17,733 nucleotides of DNA from Discostella pseudostelligera (Eukaryota > Bacillariophyta > Thalassiosirophyceae > Thalassiosirales > Thalassiosiraceae), in the NCBI GenBank assembly GCA_036940085.1, contig JALLBK010000507.1, positions 1 through 17,733 of the forward strand. The letters run 5' to 3'. A program made the translations under genes and the position numbers. Numbering within the stretch: the first letter of the stretch is position 1; each line of letters opens with the position of its first letter. The notes below the pieces were generated by a model, which was not told the origin of the DNA, did not search any database, and saw only the letters and a program-made list of their open reading frames with translations. Shown here one piece after another: positions 1 to 8,194 of the stretch.

Positions 1-1
1 T

Positions 2-325
2 CTGTTCCTCCTTCATCACGCTTCGTGCTGCACCAAACGTCACGGCAAATGCAAATACGTCTATTGCACGGTTATGAAGGATCTACTGAAGCACATGGGT
101 TGCTGCAACGATGCGACGTGCACGGTTCGTCACTGTCTAAAGAGTAGGGTCCTCTTGAATCATTACAACCGATGCGAGGACCAAGCTTGTATCCAGTGTG
201 TTTCGGTTCGAGAGGCTATCATGGATGAGCACTGGGAGGGAGTAAAGCGGAAGCTCGAGTTTACGTTGGATGAGGACGAGGCAACCGTGCAGACGAATCT
301 GAGATTTAACCTTCTCAACGAGTAG
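2..325 (+). CDS. TAZ zinc-finger protein, C-terminal fragment (CBP/p300-type coactivator)
   Basis: The gene is cut by the left edge; the open frame is already running at base 2 and stops at TAG 323-325. The visible 107 residues contain a TAZ domain of three HCCC zinc-binding units: a first HxxxC..C..C unit just after the edge, a second around HMGCCNDATCTVRHC, and a third around HYNRCEDQACIQC. A short acidic tail follows. TAZ domains are known from CBP/p300 histone acetyltransferases and plant BT proteins, where they bind transcription-factor activation domains in the nucleus. Here the domain lies at the extreme C-terminus, as in stramenopile and plant CBP-like acetyltransferases, but no acetyltransferase domain is in view, so that assignment is inference. 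The ATG at 74 lies inside the zinc finger and is not the real start. The gene converges on the next one, with 65 bp between stop codons. Confidence 0.85.
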   Translation: MFLLHHASCCTKRHGKCKYVYCTVMKDLLKHMGCCNDATCTVRHCLKSRVLLNHYNRCEDQACIQCVSVREAIMDEHWEGVKRKLEFTLDEDEATVQTNLRFNLLNE

Positions 326-390
326 AACGTAATAAGTGACGAGTTACGAGTTACGTTGATACAACCTCTGAATACCTTTCTATTTGTTAT

Positions 391-2133
391 TCACTTCTTA
401 ATCAAATTACCGAAGAAATTCATCACCTCCTTCTGATCCTTCGGTTTTGCATCCTTGTCCCTAGTAGATGAAGATGAGGCCCTGGTTACACGCTTCTTCA
501 CCGCCGGCTTCGTCTCCTTCCCTGGTTGCTCTGCCTTCGGTGTTGTCGATGGTGCCGGTGCAGAAGAAGAAGATACCGCATCGGATGAAATGCCCATCGA
601 ATGTGCTAATTCGGAGAGCCATTCCTCGTCACCATTCTCTGCAGTCTTCGCTCCTTCCTCTCCTACGACAATCGCGGAAGGACGACCACTACTACTATTA
701 CGAGGCGGCAATGCCACATTCAAATCATCTGTCACGGCATCCCAACTTCCATCACACGATGCATTACGCAGATACACACCATTGATAAGTTCGGCATCAT
801 GAGTCCCGGGAGCGTAGGTTGAAGGAGTACGTTGTCGAGAAATGTGTAATGGTCTATCCTCATTGTTTTCGTCCTTAGCCGCCTCGTCGCCATTGTCCTC
901 CTCCTCCGTTGCAGCGATGGTATCAACTTCCACGGGAGGCAAACCTAAAGCCACGCGACGAATGATCTTGGAAAATTCATCAATGGAAATGGATGGCAGA
1001 TAAGTTGCCATGGTCGTATCTTCGCCACCTTCGCTACTGCTGACCTCCATCGAACCTCCCCCCTCACGACGGACAAAGCAAAGTGTACAATCCACCTCCA
1101 TACTAAACTTGTGCAAGTGATACAATACCAAATCACGCGCTCGTCGTTCCTTGTACTCCTCGGCTGCGTTCGTTATGGATGAAGTAGTGGCTGATGGTGG
1201 TAAGATCACGGCCAAAATCAGCGCAATTCGCTTATCTTCCGAGGAAGTAATAGCCGAAGAAGGAGTAGAAGGAGGATCATTGATCATGGCAGCAGTGCCA
1301 AAAACGGTATTTTTCAATGCTCGTACGGAGGTGGTATGCGACTTCCCGCTACGATCATCATACGGTGCATCACTTCCTCCATCGGTATGGTTATCATCGT
1401 AGATGTTCACAATGACACCCTTCATTCGTTCCACTTGCTGCTGAATTTCACTAACGTCTGACATATCTACAACCATGACCATCGGGGGCGGATGTAGTAT
1501 TTGGTTTTGTTGTTGGATGGTACTACCACTGCCCTCTGCTCCGTAAGTCTCCTCCTTCTTTTCTTCCCTGTCCCCGTTGGTGTTGTTGCTGCTGCTTCCC
1601 CCACTTAACTTAAATCTATCATTGTTCAAAACCACACGTCTCAATAGAATTGCCGCCAACGATGAGGATGACGATGATATCGATGACGAATACTTGTCAT
1701 TATTGTCGTCCTCGTTGGCAATAATGCGACAATCCCAAATACCTAAATCTGGCCTGACACTCACATTCTGGTGCCCTCTTCGTTTCTGTCGTTCCGATGC
1801 TAGTTGTAGCGCGTTAGTGGTGGCGGTGGGAGCATACTCGTCATCTTGACGCTGTGTTTGTACTGCCTGATAGGATAGCAGTGAATATGCATTTCGGGAT
1901 GAATCACTGCCGCTGCCGATGTCGAGATCAATGGCATTGGCAGTAGTCGTTGTTGCCGCTGCTGCCGTCGACGAAGTAGTATTTGACGATGGATGGTCAG
2001 CTACTGTCACTCCATTAATAAAGTCAATGCGCAAGTGAGAATGGAGTTGAATTGCCTCCGGTAGTAGAGAGGTGGAGGAGGAGGCAGTAGTCGCCTTGCC
2101 ATCCTTGGTTGTTAGGGCGGCAAACAGCGCCAT
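391..2133 (-). CDS. Putative dynein light intermediate chain-like protein
   Basis: A single-exon frame of 580 residues from ATG 2133. The frame stays open upstream to 2409, but that stretch runs through a promoter-like direct repeat, so the internal Met (MALFAAL) is preferred. The family is not certain. Weak similarity to cytoplasmic dynein light intermediate chain runs in order: a beta strand plus helix with VVDMSD (residues about 221-226), a helix-strand HLHKFSMEVDCTLCFV (about 339-354) like the LIC segment HLRRF..., a GSWDAV motif (about 462-467) like the LIC GWD motif, a disordered Ser/Pro/Lys region, and a terminal amphipathic helix KEVMNFFGNLIKK like the LIC effector-binding helix. No P-loop is visible, and long Ser/Asp/Asn inserts separate the blocks. 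If correct, it would link dynein to cargo adaptors in the cytoplasm. The same C-terminus also fits a PCNA-interacting QxxVxxFF box, so a replication factor is the main alternative. Confidence 0.42.
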   Translation of the reverse strand: MALFAALTTKDGKATTASSSTSLLPEAIQLHSHLRIDFINGVTVADHPSSNTTSSTAAAATTTTANAIDLDIGSGSDSSRNAYSLLSYQAVQTQRQDDEYAPTATTNALQLASERQKRRGHQNVSVRPDLGIWDCRIIANEDDNNDKYSSSISSSSSSLAAILLRRVVLNNDRFKLSGGSSSNNTNGDREEKKEETYGAEGSGSTIQQQNQILHPPPMVMVVDMSDVSEIQQQVERMKGVIVNIYDDNHTDGGSDAPYDDRSGKSHTTSVRALKNTVFGTAAMINDPPSTPSSAITSSEDKRIALILAVILPPSATTSSITNAAEEYKERRARDLVLYHLHKFSMEVDCTLCFVRREGGGSMEVSSSEGGEDTTMATYLPSISIDEFSKIIRRVALGLPPVEVDTIAATEEEDNGDEAAKDENNEDRPLHISRQRTPSTYAPGTHDAELINGVYLRNASCDGSWDAVTDDLNVALPPRNSSSGRPSAIVVGEEGAKTAENGDEEWLSELAHSMGISSDAVSSSSAPAPSTTPKAEQPGKETKPAVKKRVTRASSSSTRDKDAKPKDQKEVMNFFGNLIKK

Positions 2134-2532
2134 GGTCTCGTTGTTTTGCGTCTCTTCTGTTTGCCTCTCTTGCTTGCTTGTGCCGCCATGCTTGGTCTCC
2201 CGCCAAAACACTGCCACGTGTAAGTAGTTTGAAGTCGAGTCAACATATCTCCCGCCAAAACACTGCCACGTGTAAGTTCGTTGAATGTGAGGAAAAGGAA
2301 AAGAGCTCGCAATATCAATACGAAATCTTTGCTTACTTGAACGAGCTATTTTGGACATAAAATTCACGTCGTCTACTTTCCATCCCCTTCGGCAGCGACC
2401 GACAGGCACAAAGACAAAGAGGCAAAGGCAAAAACCATACCATACCGTTGCCGCAGATTGCCGCCGCCGCCAGTAGCATTAGTAGTAGTACCCACCAAGC
2501 CAAATCTACCACCGCCACCATAACCATAAACA
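2134..2532. promoter_or_regulatory. Divergent promoter region between the LIC-like gene and proteasome alpha-5
   Basis: This 399-bp stretch separates two genes transcribed away from each other. The left third holds a 30-bp direct repeat with E2F-like and G-box elements, close to the LIC-like start. The right third (about 2450-2530) is rich in CCG, CCA and AGT trinucleotides and probably forms the 5' leader of the proteasome gene. No convincing TATA box was seen. No separate gene is supported here. Confidence 0.6.
2196..2277. repeat. 30-bp direct repeat carrying an E2F-like site and a G-box, two copies
   Basis: Two identical 30-bp copies lie at 2196-2225 and 2248-2277, with starts 52 bp apart. 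Each contains TCCCGCCAAAA (reverse strand TTTTGGCGGGA, the E2F/DP consensus) followed 6 bp later by CACGTG, the G-box/E-box palindrome for bHLH and bZIP factors. They lie 63 to 144 bp upstream of the LIC-like ATG, a position expected of promoter elements. The repeat identity is seen directly; factor binding is inference. Confidence 0.7.
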
Positions 2533-3544
2533 ATGTATCTCACCCGTTCCGAATATGATCGTGGCGTCAACACCTTCAGCCCCGAAGGTCGTCTCTTCCA
2601 AGTCGAGTATGCCATTGAGGCCATCAAACTCGGCTCGACCGCCATTGGCCTCCAAACCAAATACGGGTGTGTACTCGCTGTCGAGAAGCGATTAACCTCG
2701 TCGTTATTAGAACCAAAGAGTGTGGAAAAAATTGCTGAAATTGATTGTCATATTGGTGCGGCAATGAGTGGATTGGTAGCCGATGCACGCACACTGGTGG
2801 ATCATGCACGTGTGGAGGCACAGAATCATAGATTTACGTATGATGAACCGATTGGTGTGGAGGCATTGACGCAGGGTAAGCTTAGATTGTTTTATTGTTA
2901 TTGCTTGCCTGTCTGCAGCTGCTGTTTTCACTGTCTTATCTCTGCTTGTTCCTTGGGTTTTTCTCGAATAATCGGCCTGTATCAATATTCATTCATTTCT
3001 CATTTATGTAATTTTCTTTGCTTGCTCCCTTCGGCAATCATCTCGTTCTCCCCCTCCAACCTTTCCATTTTTATTGCTCGTTCTCAATGCTCTCAAATAA
3101 ACTACATCCATGCACTAAATTCCATCATCATCCACATCACAACACACACCAGGAGTATGCGATCTAGCCCTCTCCTTCGGGGAAGGTTCCGACGGAGACA
3201 AGGACAAACGCATGTCCCGTCCATTCGGTGTAGCACTCCTCATCGCTGGATATGACACCCTCGGTGGACATCAACTCTTCTTCTCGGATCCCTCCGGTAC
3301 CTTTGTTCAATACAAGGCCAAGGCCATTGGGGCCGGATGTGAGGGAGCGCAGAGTACATTGTCGGAATCGTATAATGAAAGTATGACATTGGAAGAGGCG
3401 GAAGAGTTGGCATTAAGTACTTTGAAACAGGTTATGGAGGAGAAGATATCGGTGGAGAATGTGGAGTTGGCAAGGGTGACGGCGGATCGGGGATATCATA
3501 GTGCTACGGTTGAGGAGGTGGGGGCGGTGCTCGATCGGTTGTGA
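2533..3544 (+). CDS. PSMA5: 20S proteasome subunit alpha type-5
   Basis: Two exons, 2533-2875 and 3153-3544, encode 244 residues, close to the 241 of human PSMA5. The 277-bp intron starts GTAAGC and ends ACCAG; joining it restores [14 protein letters not shown], the conserved helix before [10 protein letters not shown]. The N-terminus [20 protein letters not shown] is nearly identical to other alpha-5 subunits and includes the alpha-type signature leading into [16 protein letters not shown]. Further diagnostic segments are [25 protein letters not shown] and LKQVMEEK. The protein is a non-catalytic subunit of the outer alpha ring, which gates the proteolytic chamber in cytosol and nucleus; alpha subunits lack the catalytic N-terminal Thr. 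The ATG matches the family start exactly. The exon 1 frame reads on into the intron for over 100 codons before a stop, so it could mislead a gene finder. Confidence 0.96.
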
Positions 3545-3765
3545 GAATATAACAAATGAGGTGCGAATGGGGAGAATCGTCGTCGGTAATGATATTAGTT
3601 GAGGGATTGTCGAGTGCATTGGTAGGGACAGAATGAAACACATCGTGACAACCTAATAACCTCTACATATTTCAATTTACTAGAGAGATGTAAGAGATAT
3701 TACCTACCTACCTGTTACTATGTTATAGCAATAGAGGAGCATATCTAAAGTATCCAGTACACTTC

Positions 3766-6102
3766 TCAATCCCAATAATGTTTCAAGCGATACAATAGGA
3801 CTTTGCCATGATCATTCCCCACAGCCAAATACTTACTACCCGGGCTAAAATCCATTGACCAGACATATTTCAATGGGGTCTTGCTCGTGGGCCAGTTCGA
3901 GAATACTGTTGCCGATGGAACGTGTAGTAATTTCAGACCGTTCTTCTCACGTTTGGTGGACATGGCTAAGATGTCACCGGTGGAATTGAAACATAGATTG
4001 TCGGCCGAGGTTGTTAAGTTCATAATGGATTTATGGGGTGTTCGTTCCGTGTTGGTAAGGGAGAGTCCTCCTCTACTACTACTGCCGCCATCCCGACTAC
4101 GACTGTAGAATTGCATTGATGACGAATACTTGTCATTGTAGAGATTGACAACACCACTTTCAGCACCGACGGCTAGAAATCTGTAGGATAGGGCGAGGGA
4201 GGAGGTGATGGTACCATCCTCGTTGTGAAAGCGTTCCACACATCTTCGGCTTCCAATGTGCCACCTGATGTTTGATGTTTGGCAATGATATCTTGAGCAT
4301 TCAATGACAATGCATCGAACAGAAATACAAGGAATACGCCCTCTCACTCACCTGTACACATCGCCATCGCTACCACTTCCCAAAATGTACTCACTATCCT
4401 CCGTAAAAGTCAAGGCCCTCACACTACCATTCATCTTCACCTCGCCTATCCACTGCCTTGTCTTCCCATCAACTAAAATGACATATCCATCATTGCCCAC
4501 AAAGGCAATCACACGTCCATCGGGCGAGACACGAAACTTCTCGAGACTACGTTCGGCCCTACCGGATATACTGGCAATCTTCTGTATATTGCCCGATACG
4601 GCATCGTATACGTAAAAGAATGGACGACGACCACTTAGTATCACGGATGATGCCAACTCGCCCGAACCAAGGAAGGACGCACAAGTGATGGGTAATTTTG
4701 GGAGGTGTATTCCATGAATCTTCGAATGTGTTTCACCCTCGTCACCATCACCTATACGAAAGAATCGTAGCATTTTATCCAAGCCTGCCGTCATTAGGAG
4801 TGGATTGCTCTCATCGGAATTGGGATGGAATTGAGTGGCACTTACGACACTATTGTTGGGATCTTGTAAATTTCCATCTCGAGATCGGAGGACATCGAGA
4901 ATTGTAGGCGGGAGGGCACGTCGTCCTCCGCGTCCAGTTGATGTGTCAAAGAGGGAGGCGTTGGATTCTAATATTTGTTCGGCGGCGTCATCATCGTCGT
5001 CATCGCTGTCGCTTGATGCATATTCACCCCTTTTCTTCTTATGTCGTTTCCCCAATGTCTCGTCTTCATTGTCATCCCCATGTTGTTGATCTTGCAATTG
5101 TTTCGCCAAACCAACATCCGCCCAATCCGTTCTGGCTGCAACACTTGCAGTAGTAATGAATCGTTCACGTAACCGTAGCTCGTACTCTTTGACCGATATT
5201 GGATTCGTCTCGTCAGCATAACGTCTCAGTTTCTTAAGACGATTAGGTCCATGCACGAGAGATACACCCTTCTTTTGCTTCTTGCTCCTTCGCTTTGCAT
5301 GAGCATCGCTATCTTCGTCATCACCTTCAGCTACGTCGTCTTCTTCGATGGAGGAGTGATCTCCCTCGTCATCGTCAGAGTTGTGACTTTCCTCCTCCGA
5401 GTCCGAGTCTCGCCAAGCAGCACTAGTCATCATTGCCTTATTGTTGCTTCCACCTTCTTCCAACTTGCCATGCATCATCGATTCTTCGTCGTCATCGTAG
5501 TCTCGATTACTATCCGTTCCATCTCCATCCTCCTCATCCAGTTCATGCTCATCAGCATCAGCATTGTCATTCCTATTTTCTTCGTCAGCAAGAATCTCCT
5601 CCCCCGATCGATCAATGGCAAATAAATCTTCATCTTTTGCCCACGTCGCTTCATTTTGAGCAGCCCAAGTATCAGTTCCTGTAGCACCGTCGTTATCACC
5701 AAATGCGGCTGTGGAGGCGGTCATCGCTGACAATGCACTTCGAGCACCCATCTCGTCGTCGCGGCCACCAAACAATAGTGCCGTCAGGGCTGCCTCCTCC
5801 ATCAATTTTGACTCAGACATGGTCTTGATGCCTCTTGTGCTACTTGCTCGGTTCTGATTGCCATCTCTTCTACCACCACCACTGCTACTCATTTGAGTAC
5901 GACTGCGATCAGATTTTCTTTGAGAAGAATCACTGCTGCGGGTAGGGATGTCCTCTCCGCCGTCGTCGTCCGCGCCCACCTGCTCGCGAAGATCATCATC
6001 ATCTCCCAACCTGGCGTCGTCGGGGATTGACGATGTAAGAGGAGAAACGAGACTACTTCTCTTGTGTGGCTGTTTGGCACTCTTGGATCGCTGCTTTGCC
6101 AT
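3766..6102 (-). CDS. UTP18: U3 snoRNA-associated protein 18 (SSU processome, WD40)
   Basis: Two exons on the minus strand, 6102-4352 and 4264-3766, encode 749 residues. The 87-bp intron starts GTGAGT after TACAG and ends CATCAG; joining gives DGDVYRWHIGSRRCVERF, restoring a WD40 blade. The C-terminal half is a beta-propeller with strong UTP18 hallmarks: VVNLYND, KSIMNLTTSADNLCFN, LLHVPSATVFSNWP, MDFSPGSKYLAVGNDHGK and the terminal LLYRLKHYWD. The first about 330 residues are disordered, very acidic (Asp/Glu/Ser) and lysine-rich in patches, longer than in yeast or human. Residues 160-164 read LFAID, the arch-interacting motif by which UTP18 recruits the Mtr4 helicase of the nuclear exosome. 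The known role is in the UtpB subcomplex of the nucleolar small-subunit processome, in 18S rRNA processing. The start is the first ATG, followed by a basic segment. Confidence 0.95.
5611..5625 (-). other. Arch-interacting motif (AIM) in UTP18
   Basis: Codons 160-164 encode LFAID, flanked by acidic residues, in the disordered N-terminal region. This matches the LFx(hydrophobic)D consensus described for yeast Utp18 and Nop53, which bind the arch domain of Mtr4. The motif is seen directly; conserved function is inferred from the family. Confidence 0.7.
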
Positions 6103-6481
6103 GATTATAATGGTATTGATGTGGCCGTCGTTTCCATCACAGATAGTGCATCATGGCAATCATGGTTGGTTGAGGTTGGTTGTTCTTTGTCTTAGCTTTG
6201 GTGGATGGTGTTGCGCGGTGGGCGGTCGACGGCCAGACACACCGCCATTTTGAATAATGGCGCGCCTGATCCCGCGGTTGTTAGGCGCGCCATTATTCAA
6301 AATGGCGGGACGTGTAATACCGTCCTCCAGCCATCCCATATCGTCCACTCTCGTTCTGCATCCATTTCCCTTCCCCCCATCCACACCATGCTCCCGGAAC
6401 AAGTGTAGATAATAGACATCAAGCAAATCCTTATTCTCTCACTATTCTATTACAAAGAGGTGCTATGTGGTATGACCATCA
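6103..6481. promoter_or_regulatory. Region upstream of UTP18 and downstream of the LRR gene
   Basis: This 379-bp gap lies between the stop of the LRR gene and the start of UTP18, both on the minus strand. It must hold the UTP18 promoter and the LRR gene 3' UTR. Its one striking content is the foldback repeat at 6242-6308. No coding frame looks real. Confidence 0.55.
6242..6308. repeat. Perfect 26-bp inverted repeat with nested palindromes
   Basis: The left arm 6242-6267 and right arm 6283-6308 are exact reverse complements, with a 15-bp spacer. Each arm begins CCGCCATTTTGAATAATGGC, and within it GCCATT and AATGGC are complementary across a 6-base loop, so each arm is itself a small hairpin. 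Each arm also ends in GGCGCGCC-like sequence. It lies 140 to 206 bp upstream of the UTP18 ATG. It could be a foldback mini-element, a recombination product or a dimer-factor site; no clear target-site duplication was identified. Confidence 0.85.
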
Positions 6482-7826
6482 TTACTTCAATCCACACAAT
6501 CCCATATCTCCGTCCATCATTGCCCCACCGTACAAGTTCTTTGTCTTTACTTTCTTCCTCCTCTCCAAGAATACATCAAATCCATCAAATTCATTCAATT
6601 CCGTGCTGGATAATTTATTGTTCCCATGCAGATTTAAATCAATCAGTAGTGTATCCACGAAGAGTGATGCCGGTATTGGTTGTGGATTGTTCTTGATCAT
6701 TTGAATGTGATTGTTTCGTAGGGAGAGGACTTTTAGTCTTGTTAGTTGACCTGCTTCGTTTGGTAGTGAGACTATGGTATTGTTGTCAAGATTCAATTCT
6801 GTGAGTGCGGCTGTGCGTGGTGAGTGTGGAAGAAACATATGTCGGTGAGAGCGGTAACGTTAGCATTTGCAGATTGTGCATATTATTCCATCTTGCCACA
6901 TTCCTCCCAAGCGATGCTGTACCGACACAAACACTACTCACTTAAATTGCATATTTCAGGTGGAATCGCCGCAAGATTGTTGTACGAAAGGTCCAACTTC
7001 TCAATCGGCAACTTTCTATCGCAAATTTGTAACGGTATCGAAGATAATGCATTGGAATTCAATTTCAATTGCTTCACATTCGGCGGCAAGGATGGGAAAG
7101 ATTGATGACTAGTAGTAGCTGCAGCTGAATCCGGAAATTGAATGCGATTATTCCCCAGAGTTAATGTTTGTAGCTTTGTCAGCTTGGAGAGTGGCTGCAA
7201 TGCATTCGTCCCCAGGGCATTGTCGTCGCATTTCAGCGTCTTCAATTCATTTAATTGTGAAATTTGTCCGAGAGTTTTGAGTTTATTTTTCGAGATATCG
7301 AGCGTCCGAAGGGATTTTACCCTTTGTTAACCGATGAAGAAGATCGTTATGTGAAATTCAGTACGTCGGCAATCGCATTAGTAAGGAGATGAATTGCATA
7401 AATCCAACCACCAATTCAGAAAGTTGTTTAATCATTTTACTTACTGATACACCTGTGATGGAATTTCCTCCAGACCATGTTCCGTTAGAGATAGGACTAG
7501 TGTAGGATAAGCAAACAAATGCCAATGCAAAGGGAAAGAGTAAGATTGGGCGCATCAAACGAATATGTTCCCTACCGACATAAAGAAAGAATGATGTAGA
7601 CGAAGCATTGAGTCTCACTATTTGTTTTCCGTGCCGTCTCAAGTTTCTTTGTCAGCAATATCGACATCGATTAATAATGGGAAGTGCAATTGTTAGGCTG
7701 AGAAAGGAACGTAACATTAACAACGACACACACCCTCGTCGTGGGTGCAACATAGTTCGAGCCACATACCTGAGCAACTACGTGTTTCCCCGTTTTGTTT
7801 TTGGGATTAGATCCAGTATTTCCCAT
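6482..7826 (-). CDS. LRRC57-like leucine-rich repeat protein, predicted N-myristoylated
   Basis: Proposed five-exon model on the minus strand: 7826-7770, 7646-7619, 7452-7365, 7321-6942 and 6810-6482, giving 293 residues. The start MGNTGS fits N-myristoylation, as in LRRC57 (MGNS). Exon 1 ends CAG|GTATGT. The 28-nt exon 2 encodes KLETARKTN, matching the LRRC57 segment VETAQKT. Exons 3-5 encode LRRs such as VKSLRTLDISKNKLKTL, LQTLTLGNNRI, IEKLDLSYNNLAAIPPEIC and LTELNLDNNTIVSLP. The last intron (GTGAGT...CACAG, 131 bp) joins CNL to TALTEL cleanly. The end GFDVFLERRKKVK resembles the LRRC57 C-terminus GYDKYMERF. LRRC57 function is poorly known; it is probably a membrane-anchored interaction scaffold. 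The two 3' exons are secure. The 5' joins, especially the 43-nt third intron (GTACTG...AAAG), are tentative. Confidence 0.65.
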
Positions 7827-8194
7827 TGTAAACGGTACTATGGCGTCAGTTGCTATCAATGTCGTCAATTAGTGGCATATATCCTCTCGTGTAGTGCCAC
7901 TCCTCTCGTCCGAATCGATAGGCTCGATGCCGCATCTTTTGGCGGCGGCAGGCGGCCGGCACCGACGGACGGAGAGGCTGCGAAGTTCAAGTGACACGTG
8001 GAAGACGCATGTTCTCTTACTCGCGACAGCGGCTTTTGACACGTGGAGCATCAACCCGCATCAACATAGGAATCGAAACGGTCACGTACTCTACTCTAGT
8101 AAACAATGGAGGAGATGATGAGACTAAAAGCCTATCCGATGAATATGGTACTATTATTTTACTACATTATTCATGCAGAAAGCAATGTAAACAT
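7827..8194. promoter_or_regulatory. Upstream region of the LRR gene with twin TGACACGTGGA boxes
   Basis: This 368-bp gap lies between the LRR gene start and the end of the first sulfotransferase gene. It holds two copies of TGACACGTGGA at 7992-8002 and 8037-8047, both containing the CACGTG G-box, about 170 to 220 bp upstream of the LRR ATG. A GC-rich run of GGCGGC-like sequence sits at about 7938-7962. Short open frames here show no recognisable domain. Confidence 0.5.

Noticed and set aside
455..1849. Several plus-strand frames opposite the LIC-like gene
   Set aside because: They are antisense shadows of Ser/Thr-rich codons with no recognisable protein features.
2134..2409. Upstream extension of the LIC-like frame by 92 codons
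   Set aside because: It reads through a promoter-like direct repeat in two different frames and has no recognisable protein features.
5251..5684. Plus-strand frames opposite the acidic region of UTP18, up to 124 codons and partly hydrophobic
   Set aside because: Antisense reading of Asp/Glu/Ser codons produces Ile/Val/Ser-rich pseudo-hydrophobic frames; UTP18 is secure on the other strand.
7358..7642. A 94-codon minus-strand frame with MRPILLFPFALAFVCLSYTSP, which looks like a signal peptide and a secreted LRR start
   Set aside because: Its frame cannot be joined to the LRR exon at 7321 through the strong GTAAGT donor. The MGNT start with exons 7826-7770 and 7646-7619 fits LRRC57 better, leaving the signal-like stretch inside an intron.
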